The notes: generated by a model not told the origin, from the sequence alone. Positions 48,501 through 57,575 are shown, counted from the stretch's first letter. The stretch: DNA of 62,000 nucleotides from Mesostigma viride (GCA_009746045.1 RPFO01000027.1:67501-129500); one strand, 5' to 3'. Made by a program: numbers and translations.

Positions 48501-51500
48501 ACGTGCTTGTTGGCGCTGGAACGTGTTGTGATGTGTTGTGGCATGAGAACACGTGCTTGTTGGCGCTGGAACGTGTTGTGTTGTGGCATGAGAACACGTG
48601 CTTGTTGGCGCTGCAACGTGTTGTGATGTGGCATGAGAACACGTGCTTGGCGCTGGAACGTGTTGTGTTGTGTTGTAGCATGAGAACACGTGCTTGTTGG
48701 CGCTGGAACGTGTTGTGATGTGGCATGAGAACACGTGCTTGTTGGCGCTGGAACGTGTTGTGTTGTGGTGTGGCATGAGAACACGTGCTTGTGGGCGCTG
48801 GAACGTGTTGTGTTGTGGCATGAGAACACGTGCTTGGCACTGGCACATGTGATGTAGTATGTGCTAGAGCATGTGACGTAGTACTTGGTGGTGGTGCTAC
48901 AGCATGGGCGCACTCGGACATTAGCGTATCGGCTGCACGCATCTGGGCACTCTGGCGCTGGCGTATGTGATGGAGCATGTTCTCTCTATCCACTATATAT
49001 GTGATGGAGCATGTTCTCTCTATCCACTATATATGTGATGGAGCATGTTCTCTCTATCCACTATATATGTGATGGAGCATGTTCTCTCTATCCTCTATGA
49101 ATGTGATGGAGCATGTTCTCTCTATCCACTATATATGTGATGGAGCATGTTCTCTCTATCCACTCCCCCTCCCCCTTTGCCGCTCCCCTCCCACATGTGG
49201 CGTGCGAGATGCCTGTGGTTAATTCCCGCAACACTGCACCAGTGCTGCCGCCCCCCGCGTACACTTGCTATTGCCTGCACTGTTGAATCATGTGACATCA
49301 GAAGAATTTATTTATCGGAAACCAATGTTAATTATTGTATGTCTGTGTCCGGCTCCATGGTATTCCCCCTCAGCCCCCCCTCGCATTTGGTGTGTATTTG
49401 GTCCCTCCCCCCCCCCCCCCCCCCCCCTTTAATTCGCAGCTCTTGTCCAATATTGAGCCAGCGACGGGCCTCCGTTCTTGGGTGGCGGCACCCATGCGGT
49501 CGACGTGGAAGATCCCCTACGGCCTATACTGCTGCTTTGACGGTAAATTATGCATCTCTGCTTCCAATGCATCACCTCCCGCCCCCCCCCCCCCCAGCCT
49601 TCTCCTGCGCTGCATGTTCATCGAGCCCTCCTCTCACACCACCGCTTTCTATCCCTGCCTCCAATCACCCCCCGCCCCCTCCAGCCTTCTCCTGCGCTGC
49701 ATGTTCATCGAGCCCTCCTCTCACACCACCGCTCTCTATCCCTGCCTCCAATCTATCACCCCCCGCCCCCTCCAGCCTTCTCCTGCGCTGCATGTTCATC
49801 GAGCCCCCCTCTCACACCACCGCTTTCTATCCCTGCCTCCAATCTATCACCCCCCGCCCCCTCCAGCCTTCTCCTGCGCTGCATGTTCATCGAGCCCTCC
49901 TCTCACACCACCGCTCTCTATCCCTGCCTCCAATCTATCACCCCCCGCCCCCTCCAGCCTTCTCCTGCGCTGCATGTTCATCGAGCCCTCCTCTCACACC
50001 ACCGCTTTCTATCCCTGCCTCCAATCTATCACCCCCCGCCCCCCCCAGCCTTCTCCTGCGCTGCATATTCATCGAGCCCTCCTCTCACACCACCGCTCTC
50101 TATCCCTGCCTCCAATCTATCACCCCCCGCCCCCTCCAGCCTTCTCCTGCGTCGACGTGCGCTGCGAGATGAGCGTGCCCGGTGGCGTCAAGCTGGCCAC
50201 GGTGGACCCCCTGGGGGTGTCCCGCGAGGGCGTGCCGCCCCACGTCTGGGATGGGGCCTTTGTGTCGTCCGTGCTGCGGGCGCTCGGCTTCCCTCTGGCC
50301 ACGCTTGGTATGCGGTGGGCATGGATGTGCTTACAGTCCATCGGGTACTTGGTATGGATGTGCGCTCGCACTAGCACTGGCACTGGCACTGGCACGCAGG
50401 CCACGGGTGAGGGGTACAGATGCGCGCTTGCCCTCGCGCAAGAATTGCTTGGGTCTGTGCCGCGCGTGCTGGGGCAGGCGTGGCGTTAGAGAATTTGTGT
50501 CGGTTCCACCCTTTTTCGAATGCTCATTGCCTTTCGTCACTCTTCTTGCCACGCATGGTGACCACGCATGATGAGCAGGCGTGGCACTGGAGAGCCTGTG
50601 CCGGTTCGACCCGCTGCCAAGCCCTGCGCAGGAGAGGCTATTTCTGGCCGCCGCCACGCGACTGTTCGGGCGGGCGGACGCGATCGGGTGCGAGGAGCCC
50701 GTGGTGGTGGGGATGGATGCGCGGGCCGCGCTGTTGGGAGGCTTGCCGTCCAACCTGCAAGAGGACAGGTGGGAAGGACAGCATAGGGGGTGACAGTAGG
50801 GCGGGGGAGAGTCACTAAAACTGCCATCAGTTTGGCGTCATACTGGAGCAGGCATCGTGGTGGGGTTGGAGGCGCGGGCCACGCAGCTGGGCAGCTTGCA
50901 GTTTCGCCCACGCAAGCAGAAAGGTAGGGAGGGCAGGGTGGTGCCTTTTTAATCATTGATAAACAAGTATATCAATTATATCAAACTTTTTATATGTATA
51001 TCAATGATAAACAAGTATATCAATGATATCAAACTTGTTATATGTATATCATTGATAAACAAGTATATAAATGAATTTAAAATTGTTATATGTATATCAA
51101 TGATAAACAAGCATTGCTGCAAAATGATCAACAGGTAGGAGGCAAAGGCTGTGCTGCTGGGCGGCACACCATCGCTCACAGGCTGGGCACACCATCGCTC
51201 ACATGCTGGGCACACCATCCCTCACATGCTGGGCACACCATCCCTCACATGCTGGGCACACCATCGCTCACAGGGGAGGAAAGCGGGCGAGGAAACGGGG
51301 GAAGGTGAAAGGGGGGGAGGAAAGGGGGTGGGTGAGTTGAAAAGGAGGTGGAAAGAAGGAGATGGTCCCTTCAACGCGCCCGCCCGCCCGCCCACCAGGC
51401 CGGCGCGCGGCGGCAGCCTTCTGCTTCCCCTGCCCCCACCACGATGTCACCGTTCCTCTTCTCCTCGCTGGTCATGCACACGACCTGTCCCCACCACGAC

Positions 51501-53437
51501 GTCACCGTTCCTCTTCTCCTCGCTGGTCATGCACACGACCTGTCCCCACCACGACGTCACCGTTCCTCTTCTCCTCGCTGGTCATGCACACGACCTGTCT
51601 CCACCACGACGTCACCGTTCCTCTTCTCCTCGCTGGTCATGTACACGACCTGTCCCCACCACGACGTCACCGTTCCTCTTCTCCTCGCTGGTCATGCACA
51701 CGACCTGTCTCCACCACGACGTCACCGTTCCTCTTCTTCTCGCTGGTCATGCACACGACCTGTCCCCACCACGACGTCACCGTTCCTCTTCTCCTCGCTG
51801 GTCATGCACACGACCTGTCCCCACCACGACGTCACCGTTCCTCTTCTCCTCGCTGGTCATGCACACGACCTGTCCCCACCACGACGTCACCGTTCCTCTT
51901 CTCCTCGCTGGTCATGCACACGACCTGTCTCCACCACGACGTCACCGTTCCTCTTCTCCTCGCTGGTCATGCACACGACCTGTCCCCACCACGACGTCAC
52001 CGTTCCTCTTCTTCTCGCTGGTCATGCACACGACCTGTCCCCACCACGACGTCACCGTTCCTCTTCTCCTCGCTGGTCATGCACACGACCTGTCCTAACC
52101 AATGACGTAGGCATGGCCGCCTCCACAAACACGCCTGTCCGCCCACCATCCACCCACCCACACATCATCTTTGTCCCCTGCCCCTCCAACGCATCCTCCA
52201 CCCACCCGCACATCATCTTTGTCCCCTGCCCCTCCAACGCATCCTCCACCCACCCGCACATCATCTTTGTCCCCTGCCCCTCCAACGCATCCTCCACCCA
52301 CCCGCACATCATCTTTGTCCCCTGCCCCTCCAACGCATCCTCCACCCACCCGCACATCATCTTTGTCCCCTGCCCCTCCAACGCATCCTCCACCCACCCG
52401 CACATCATCTTTGTCCCCTGCCCCTCCAACGCATCCTCCACCCACCCGCACATCATCTTTGTCCCCTGCCCCTCCAACGCATCCTCCACCCACCCGCACA
52501 TCATCTTTGTCCCCTGCCCCTCCAACGCATCCTCCACCCACCCGCACATCATCTTTGTCCCCTGCCCCTCCAACGCATCCTCCACCCACCCGCACATCAT
52601 TTTTGTCCCCTGCCCCTCCAACGCATCCTCCACCCACCCGCACATCATCTTTGTCCCCTGCCCCTCCAACGCATCCTCCACTCACCCGCCAGGCCGGCGC
52701 GCGCGGGCGGCCCCCTGCTCCACCTGCTGGCGTCCGTCGTCAGCGCCCGCTTCTGGCACATGCAGCGGCCGGGCGCCGCACTGGACTGGTTCCTCTCCCG
52801 CTTGCCGCAGGGGGCAGGGGGCAGGGAGCACGCTAGCAACCATTCGGCCTATAATTCTGCCAGTCACGGCTCCGTCATGAGCCATAGTGGCCGTAAGGCT
52901 CTGCCCGCGGGTGCGAGAATAACGACACACGAGGGCCAGGGCCACCATAGAAAAGCACTGCCGCAGGTAAACAGGTCCGGTGGTGATAATAATGTCCGCA
53001 GTAGCGCAGAGACATCCTTAGGGACGGCGGCCAGGGCAGGGGCGCCGGCTGGAGGCGGCGCTGGTGGCAGCGGAGGTGGCGACGCTGGCATTGGCTCTCA
53101 CAAGGGCGCGGATGCCAGCAACAGGGTGAGGCGGCAGCACCATCATTATCATGTGGAGGAGTCATCACCGTGTGGGGAGAGCGGCGTTCGGGAGGGTGGC
53201 ACGGGAGACTATGGCCACGATGGTGAGGAGGATGATGGTGATGATGACGATGGTGGCTTCAGTGATGATGAGTACTGTACTGGGGACGAAAGTGGGCACC
53301 GGCGCCGGGATGCCGACGACGTGGTGGCTGGCGACCCGTTGCTGGCGATGCTGGTGGCGGGCGCGCTGGAGCGCGCGGGTCAATGGGATCGCGCTGTTGC
53401 GCTGCTGCTGGCGTCTGTACGGCTGCGGCCGGGGCAG
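39321..53437 (+). CDS. Unrecognised multi-exon gene, possibly TPR/PPR-like, continuing past the repeats
   Basis: Six exons chain with GT-AG borders and matching phases: 39321-39505, 40779-40845, 49440-49542, 50140-50307, 50579-50768, 52693-53437 (about 486 residues so far). Conserved-looking stretches: YYHWVLGVDTSSSAGIAAYF; WVAAPMRSTWKIPYGLYCCF; CEMSVPGGVKLATVDPLGVS; LESLCRFDPLPSPAQERLFL; LLHLLASVVSARFWHMQRPG then AALDWFLSRLP; and DPLLAMLVAGALERAGQWDR then AVALLLASVRLRPGQ. The last two have the helix-pair look of tetratrico- or pentatricopeptide repeats, but I cannot name a family. A 130-residue Gly/Asp/His-rich linker separates them. The following intron exceeds 7.7 kb, so the 3' end is unresolved. 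Exon phasing across five junctions is the main evidence that the gene is real. Confidence 0.6.
39915..40250. repeat. 36-bp minisatellite in plus-gene intron 1
   Basis: Nine to ten units of TTCTCATGCCTTTCTTCTCG then CTTGTTCTTCCACCTC. Pyrimidine-rich in the transcript and a multiple of three, hence open frames in both orientations. Confidence 0.95.
40295..40590. repeat. 23-24-bp repeat CCAGGCATCGTAGTAACCC-type
   Basis: About twelve units of CCCCAGGCATCGTAGTAACC with CTAA/CAA/no-insert variants. The CCCTAACCC interior resembles telomere repeat only superficially. Confidence 0.93.
40645..40782 (+). repeat. Copy of plus-gene exon 2 acceptor flank
   Basis: GTGCGTACCCTCCCCATGCA at about 40656 mirrors TTGCGTACCCTCCCCACGTC at 40749, which leads into the GTGCAG acceptor of exon 2. 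Confidence 0.6.
40779..40845 (+). CDS. Plus-strand gene exon 2
   Basis: 67 bp, acceptor GCCGTGCAG|GTACTA, donor TCTCGCAG|GTAGGA. Encodes YYHWVLGVDTSSSAGIAAYF then SQ. The exon itself begins CAG|GTA and ends CAG|GTA, and it is followed by four in-frame 66-bp relatives. Confidence 0.6.
40846..41190 (+). repeat. 66-bp exon-length copies of plus-gene exon 2, each bounded by CAG|GTA
   Basis: Units start at 40846, 40912, 40978 and 41044 with GTAGGAAAGCACTGGGTGCT (the last entered from CTGGTAGG). Each of the first three ends GGTCTCGCAG or GGTCTCGCTG. Exon 2 itself is GTACTATCACTGGGTGCTGG...TTCTCGCAG, 67 bp, so the units are degenerate exon copies. A further donor-edge copy, TACTTCTCGCAGGTATGAAA, lies at 41154. 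All four units are open in the exon frame (VGKHWVLGALEYVPIFVGGV then SQ). Confidence 0.9.
41354..48845. repeat. 7.5-kb 45/50-bp minisatellite in plus-gene intron 2
   Basis: Roughly 155 units of a 40-bp core, GCATGAGAACACGTGCTTGT then TGGCGCTGGAACGTGTTGTG, followed by one, two or occasionally three pentamers TTGTG, ATGTG or GTGTG. The core has almost no substitutions, while the pentamer number and type vary from unit to unit. Every core contains the palindrome CACGTG. None of the three minus-strand frames contains a stop, giving overlapping pseudo-ORFs of more than 2,500 codons. Confidence 0.97.
48975..49165. repeat. 34-bp repeat TGTGATGGAGCATGTTCTCT-type
   Basis: Six units of TGTGATGGAGCATGTTCTCT then CTATCCACTATATA. 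48846-48974 contains degraded derivatives (ATGTGACGTAGTA, GAGCATGTGA). Confidence 0.93.
49440..49542 (+). CDS. Plus-strand gene exon 3
   Basis: 103 bp after a long C/T tract and AATTCGCAG|CTCTTG. Encodes LLSNIEPATGLRSWVAAPMR then STWKIPYGLYCCFD. Donor GACG|GTAAAT, phase 1. Confidence 0.62.
49585..50150 (+). repeat. Ladder of exon 4 acceptor-edge copies (91-bp unit)
   Basis: CCAG|CCTTCTCCTGCG, the acceptor and first 12 bases of exon 4, occurs at 49598, 49685, 49776, 49867, 49958 and 50049, and finally at the true exon start 50140; spacings are 87 then 91 five times. Each unit continues CTGCATGTTCATCGAGCCCT and CACACCACCGCTCTCTATCC, then a new C/T tract and acceptor. Confidence 0.95.
50140..50307 (+). 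CDS. Plus-strand gene exon 4
   Basis: 168 bp, acceptor CCCTCCAG|CCTTCT, donor CGCTTG|GTATGC, phase 1 in and 1 out. Encodes FSCVDVRCEMSVPGGVKLAT then VDPLGVSREGVPPHVWDGAF and VSSVLRALGFPLATL. The acceptor is the last of seven identical ones spaced 91 bp apart. Confidence 0.65.
50415..50520 (+). repeat. Copy of exon 5 acceptor edge
   Basis: GGGGCAGGCGTGGCGTTAGA then GAATTTGTGTCGGTTCCACC at 50471 matches the exon 5 start GAGCAGGCGTGGCACTGGAG then AGCCTGTGCCGGTTCGACCC. Translated in the exon frame: VALENLCRFHP versus VALESLCRFDP. A still older copy may start near 50425. Confidence 0.9.
50579..50768 (+). CDS. Plus-strand gene exon 5
   Basis: 190 bp, acceptor ATGAGCAG|GCGTGG, donor GAGGACAG|GTGGGA. 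Encodes VALESLCRFDPLPSPAQERL then FLAAATRLFGRADAIGCEEP and VVVGMDARAALLGGLPSNLQ. Flanked by an acceptor-edge copy upstream and a whole-exon-like shortened copy downstream. Confidence 0.65.
50852..50923 (+). repeat. Shortened exon 5 copy with its own acceptor and donor (candidate cassette exon)
   Basis: GTGGTGGGGTTGGAGGCGCG then GGCCACGCAGCTGGGCAGCT is a copy of the exon 5 end (GTGGTGGGGATGGATGCGCG then GGCCGCGCTGTTGGGAGGCT). It is preceded by TACTGGAGCAG| and followed by AGAAAG|GTAGGG. The piece is exactly 72 bp and phase-compatible (2 in, 2 out), with no stop in the frame that would be read. Confidence 0.75.
50950..51270. repeat. AT-rich ~50-bp repeats and 23-bp repeats in plus-gene intron 5
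   Basis: 50950-51125 has four units of TATATCAATGATAAACAAGT with AAACTTGTTATATG. 51150-51270 has about five units of GCTGGGCACACCATCGCTCA then CAT/CAG. The first of the latter (GCTGCTGGGCGGCACACCAT) still resembles the exon 5 end GCTGTTGGGAGGCTTGCCG. Confidence 0.88.
51385..51425 (+). repeat. Copy of exon 6 acceptor edge
   Basis: CACCAGGCCGGCGCGCGGCG at about 51395 copies the exon 6 start CGCCAGGCCGGCGCGCGCGG (52688), 1.3 kb upstream, with the acceptor AG intact. Two arrays now separate copy and exon. Confidence 0.85.
51425..52110. repeat. 55-bp minisatellite in plus-gene intron 5
   Basis: Twelve units of CCACCACGACGTCACCGTTC, CTCTTCTCCTCGCTGGTCAT, GCACACGACCTGTCC with rare C/T variants. 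Pyrimidine-rich in the transcript. Confidence 0.96.
52140..52690. repeat. 48-bp minisatellite reaching the exon 6 acceptor
   Basis: Eleven units of CCCCTCCAACGCATCCTCCA, CCCACCCGCACATCATCTTT, GTCCCCTG. The last one runs straight into CTCACCCGCCAG, the acceptor of exon 6, so the array supplies its pyrimidine tract. Confidence 0.96.
52693..53437 (+). CDS. Plus-strand gene exon 6
   Basis: 745 bp, acceptor CACCCGCCAG|GCCGGC, donor CCGGGGCAG|GTGGGG, phase 0 at the end. Starts PARAGGPLLHLLASVVSARF and ends ALERAGQWDRAVALLLASVR then LRPGQ, both TPR/PPR-like. The middle (about 52810-53320) is a disordered Ser/Gly/His and acidic linker. Confidence 0.6.
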
Positions 53438-56400
53438 GTGGGGGAGGGAGGTAGCGCAGACGGATGAGGGGCCATAGGGCAGGTTTGTGCAGGGCAGGTG
53501 AGGGTGGTGGCATCTCTATGGCGGCAGCCAGGGCAGGTGAGGGAGCCAATAACACAGATTTTTGGGTGTGATACTTACTTGCTTCGCCCAGGCGGCCTGG
53601 GTGTGATGCCACACCCAGGGTGTGTCAGGGGGGCGGCAGCTACGGCAGGTGGTGTGGGGTGTGTTAGGGGGGCGGCAGCTACGGCAAGTGGTGTGGGGTG
53701 TGTTAGGGGGGCGGCAGCTACGGCAGGTGGTGTGGGGTGTGTTAGGGGGGCGGCAGCTACGGCAGGTGGTGTGGGGTGTGTTAGGGGGGCGGCAGCTACG
53801 GCAGGTGGTGTGGGGTGTGTTAGGGGGGCGGCAGCTACGGCAGGTGGTGTGGGGTGTGTTAGGGGGGCGGCAGCTACGGCAGGTGGTGTGGGGTGTGTTA
53901 GGGGGGCGGCAGCTACGGCAGGTGGTGTGGGGTGTGTTAGGGGGGCGGCAGCTACGGCAGGTGGTGTGGGGTGTGTTAGGGGGGCGGCAGCTACGGCAGG
54001 TGGTGTGGGGTGTGTTAGGGGGGCGGCAGCTACGGCAGGTGGTGTGGGGTGTGTTAGGGGGGCGGCAGCTACGGCAGGTGGTGTGGGGTGTGTTAGGGGG
54101 GCGGCAGCTACGGCAGGTGGTGTGGGGTGTGGTAGGGGGGCGGCAGCTACGGCAGGTGGTGTGGGGTGTGTTAGGGGGGCGGCAGCTACGGCAGGTGGTG
54201 TGGGGTGTGTTAGGGGGGCGGCAGCTACGGCAGGTGGTGTGGGGTGTGTTAGGGGGGCGGCAGCTACGGCAGGTGGTGTGGGGTGTGTTAGGGGGGCGGC
54301 AGCTACGGCAGGTGGTGTGGGGTGTGTTAGGGGGGCGGCAGCTACGGCAGGTGGTGTGGGGTGTGTTAGGGGGGCGGCAGCTACGGCAGGTGGTGTGGGG
54401 TGTGTTAGGGGGGCGGCAGCTACGGCAGGTGGTGTGGGGTGTGTTAGGGGGGCGGCAGCTACGGCAGGTGGTGTGGGATGTGTTAGGGGGGCGGCAGCTA
54501 CGGCAGGTGGTGTGGGGTGTGTTAGGGGGGCGGCAGCTACGGCAGGTGGTGTGGGGTGTGTTAGGGGGGCGGCAGCTACGGCAGGTGGTGTGGGGTGTGG
54601 TAGGGGGGCGGCAGCTACGGCAGGTGGTGTGGGGTGTGGTAGGGGGGCGGCAGCTACGGCAGGTGGTGTGGGGTGTGTTAGGGGGGCGGCAGCTACGGCA
54701 GGTGGTGTGGGGTGTGGTAGGGGGGCGGCAGCTACGGCAGGTGGTGTGGGGTGTGTCAGGGGGGCGGCAGCTACGGCAGGTGGTGTGGGGTGTGTTAGGG
54801 GGGCGGCAGCTACGGCAGGTGGTGTGGGGTGTGGTAGGGGGGCGGCAGCTACGGCAGGTGGTGTGGGGTGTGGTAGGGGGGCGGCAGCTACGGCAGGTGG
54901 TGTGGGGTGTGGTAGGGGGGCGGCAGCTACGGCAGGTGGTGTGGGGTGTGTTAGGGGGGCGGCAGCTACGGCAGGTGGTGTGGGGTGTGTTAGGGGGGCG
55001 GCAGCTACGGCAGGTGGTGTGGGGTGTGGTAGGGGGGCGGCAGCTACGGCAGGTGGTGTGTTAGGGGGGCGGCAGCTACGGCAGGTGGTGTGGGGTGTGT
55101 TAGGGGGCGGCAGCTACGGCAGGTGGTGTGGGGTGTGTTAGGGGGGCGGCAGCTACGGCAGGTGGTGTGGGGTGTGGTAGGGGGGCGGCAGCTACGGCAG
55201 GTGGTGTGGGGTGTGTTAGGGGGGCGGCAGCTACGGCAGGTGGTGTGGGGTGTGTTAGGGGGGCGGCAGCTACGGCAGGTGGTGTGGGGTGTGGTAGGGG
55301 GGCGGCAGCTACGGCAGGTGGTGTGGGGTGTGTCAGGGGGGCTGCAGCTACGGCAGGTGGTGTGGGGTGTGTTAGGGGGGCGGCAGCTACGGCAGGTGGT
55401 GTGGGGTGTGTTAGGGGGGCGGCAGCTACGGCAGGTGGTGTGGGGTGTGGTAGGGGGCGGCAGCTACGGCAGGTGGTGTGGGGTGTGTTAGGGGGCGGCA
55501 GCTACGGCAGGTGGTGTGGGGTGTGTTAGGGGGGCGGCAGCTACGGCAGGTGGTGTGGGGTGTGGTAGGGGGGCGGCAGCTACGGCAGGTGGTGTGGGGT
55601 GTGTTAGGGGGGCGGCAGCTACGGCAGGTGGTGTGGGGTGTGGTAGGGGGGCGGCAGCTACGGCAGGTGGTGTGGGGTGTGTTAGGGGGCGGCAGCTACG
55701 GCAGGTGGTGTGGGGTGTGTTAGGGGGGCGGCAGCTACGGCAGGTGGTGTGGGGTGTGTTAGGGGGGCGGCAGCTACGGCAGGTGGTGTGGGATGTGTTA
55801 GGGGGGCGGCAGCTACGGCAGGTGGTGTGGGGTGTGGTAGGGGGGCGGCAGCTACGGCAGGTGGTGTGGGGTGTGTTAGGGGGGCGGCAGCTACGGCAGG
55901 TGGTGTGGGGTGTGGTAGGGGGGCGGCAGCTACGGCAGGTGGTGTGGGGTGTGTTAGGGGGGCGGCAGCTACGGCAGGTGGTGTGGGGTGTGTTAGGGGG
56001 GCGGCAGCTACGGCAGGTGGTGTGGGGTGTGGTAGGGGGGCGGCAGCTACGGCAGGTGGTGTGGGGTGTGTTAGGGGGCGGCAGCTACGGCAGGTGGTGT
56101 GGGGTGTGTTAGGGGGGCGGCAGCTACGGCAGGTGGTGTGGGGTGTGGTAGGGGGGCGGCAGCTACGGCAGGTGGTGTGGGGTGTGTTAGGGGGGCGGCA
56201 GCTACGGCAGGTGGTGTGGGGTGTGGTAGGGGGGCGGCAGCTACGGCAGGTGGTGTGGGGTGTGTTAGGGGGGCGGCAGCTACGGCAGGTGGTGTGGGGT
56301 GTGGTAGGGGGGCGGCAGCTACGGCAGGTGGTGTGGGGTGTGGTAGGGGGGCGGCAGCTACGGCAGGTGGTGTGGGGTGTGGTAGGGGGGCGGCAGCTAC

Positions 56401-57575
56401 GGCAGGTGGTGTGGGGTGTGTTAGGGGGGCGGCAGCTACGGCAGGTGGTGTGGGGTGTGTTAGGGGGGCGGCAGCTACGGCAGGTGGTGTGGGGTGTGTT
56501 AGGGGGGCGGCAGCTACGGCAGGTGGTGTGTGGTGTGTTAGGGGGGCGGCAGCTACGGCAGGTGGTGTGGGGTGTGTTAGGGGGGCGGCAGCTACGGCAG
56601 GTGGTGTGGGGTGTGTTAGGGGGGCGGCAGCTACGGCAGGTGGTGTGGGGTGTGTTAGGGGGGCGGCAGCTACGGCAGGTGGTGTGGGGTGTGTCAGGGG
56701 GGCGGCAGCTACGGCAGGTGGTGTGGGGTGTGTTAGGGGGGCGGCAGCTACGGCAGGTGGTGTGGGGTGTGTTAGGGGGGCGGCAGCTACGGCAGGTGGT
56801 GTGGGGTGTGTTAGGGGGGCGGCAGCTACGGCAGGTGGTGTGGGATGTGTCAGGGGGGCGGCAGCTACGGCAGGTGGTGTGGGGTGTGTTAGGGGGGCGG
56901 CAGCTACGGCAGGTGGTGTGGGGTGTGTTAGGGGGGCGGCAGCTACGGCAGGTGGTGTGGGGTGTGTCAGGGGGGCGGCAGCTACGGCAGGTGGTGTGGG
57001 GTGTGTTAGGGGGGCGGCAGCTACGGCAGGTGGTGTGGGGTGTGTTAGGGGGGCGGCAGCTACGGCAGGTGGTGTGGGGTGTGTTAGGGGGGCGGCAGCT
57101 ACGGCAGGTGGTGTGGGGTGTGTTAGGGGGGCGGCAGCTACGGCAGGTGGTGTGGGGTGTGTTAGGGGGGCGGCAGCTACGGCAGGTGGTGTGGGGTGTG
57201 TTAGGGGGGCGGCAGCTACGGCAGGTGGTGTGGGGTGTGTTAGGGGGCGGCAGCTACGGCAGGTGGTGTGGGGTGTGTTAGGGGGCGGCAGCTACGGCAG
57301 GTGGTGTGGGGTGTGTTAGGGGGGCGGCAGCTACGGCAGGTGGTGTGGGGTGTGTTAGGGGGGCGGCAGCTACGGCAGGTGGTGTGGGGTGTGTTAGGGG
57401 GGCGGCAGCTACGGCAGGTGGTGTGGGGTGTGTTAGGGGGGCGGCAGCTACGGCAGGTGGTGTGGGGTGTGGTAGGGGGGCGGCAGCTACGGCAGGTGGT
57501 GTGGGGTGTGTTAGGGGGGCGGCAGCTACGGCAGGTGGTGTGGGGTGTGGTAGGGGGGCGGCAGCTACGGCAGGT
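53438..57575 (+). repeat. 38-bp G-rich minisatellite carrying GGCAG|GTG donor cores
   Basis: After the exon 6 donor (CCGGGGCAG|GTGGGG), diverged donor-like copies GGGCAGGTTTG, GGGCAGGTGAGGG and GGGCAGGTGAGGG appear (53480-53545). About 104 units of GGCGGCAGCTACGGCAGGTG then GTGTGGGGTGTGTTAGGG follow from 53620. Variants: TTAG/GTAG/TCAG and a few 37-bp units that lost one G. The sense strand has runs of four and six G in every unit. Confidence 0.95.

Noticed and set aside
41218-48993. 2,591-codon ORF and its two overlapping companions as a giant surface or structural protein
   Set aside because: All three frames are open because the unit lacks stops; the plus-strand gene spans the array as intron; no start, signal peptide or unique domain supports it.
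50852-50923. Fixed constitutive exon GIVVGLEARATQLGSLQF
   Set aside because: That frame is not the one reached from exon 5 (phase 2), and the sequence is a diverged copy of the exon 5 end; kept only as a candidate cassette.
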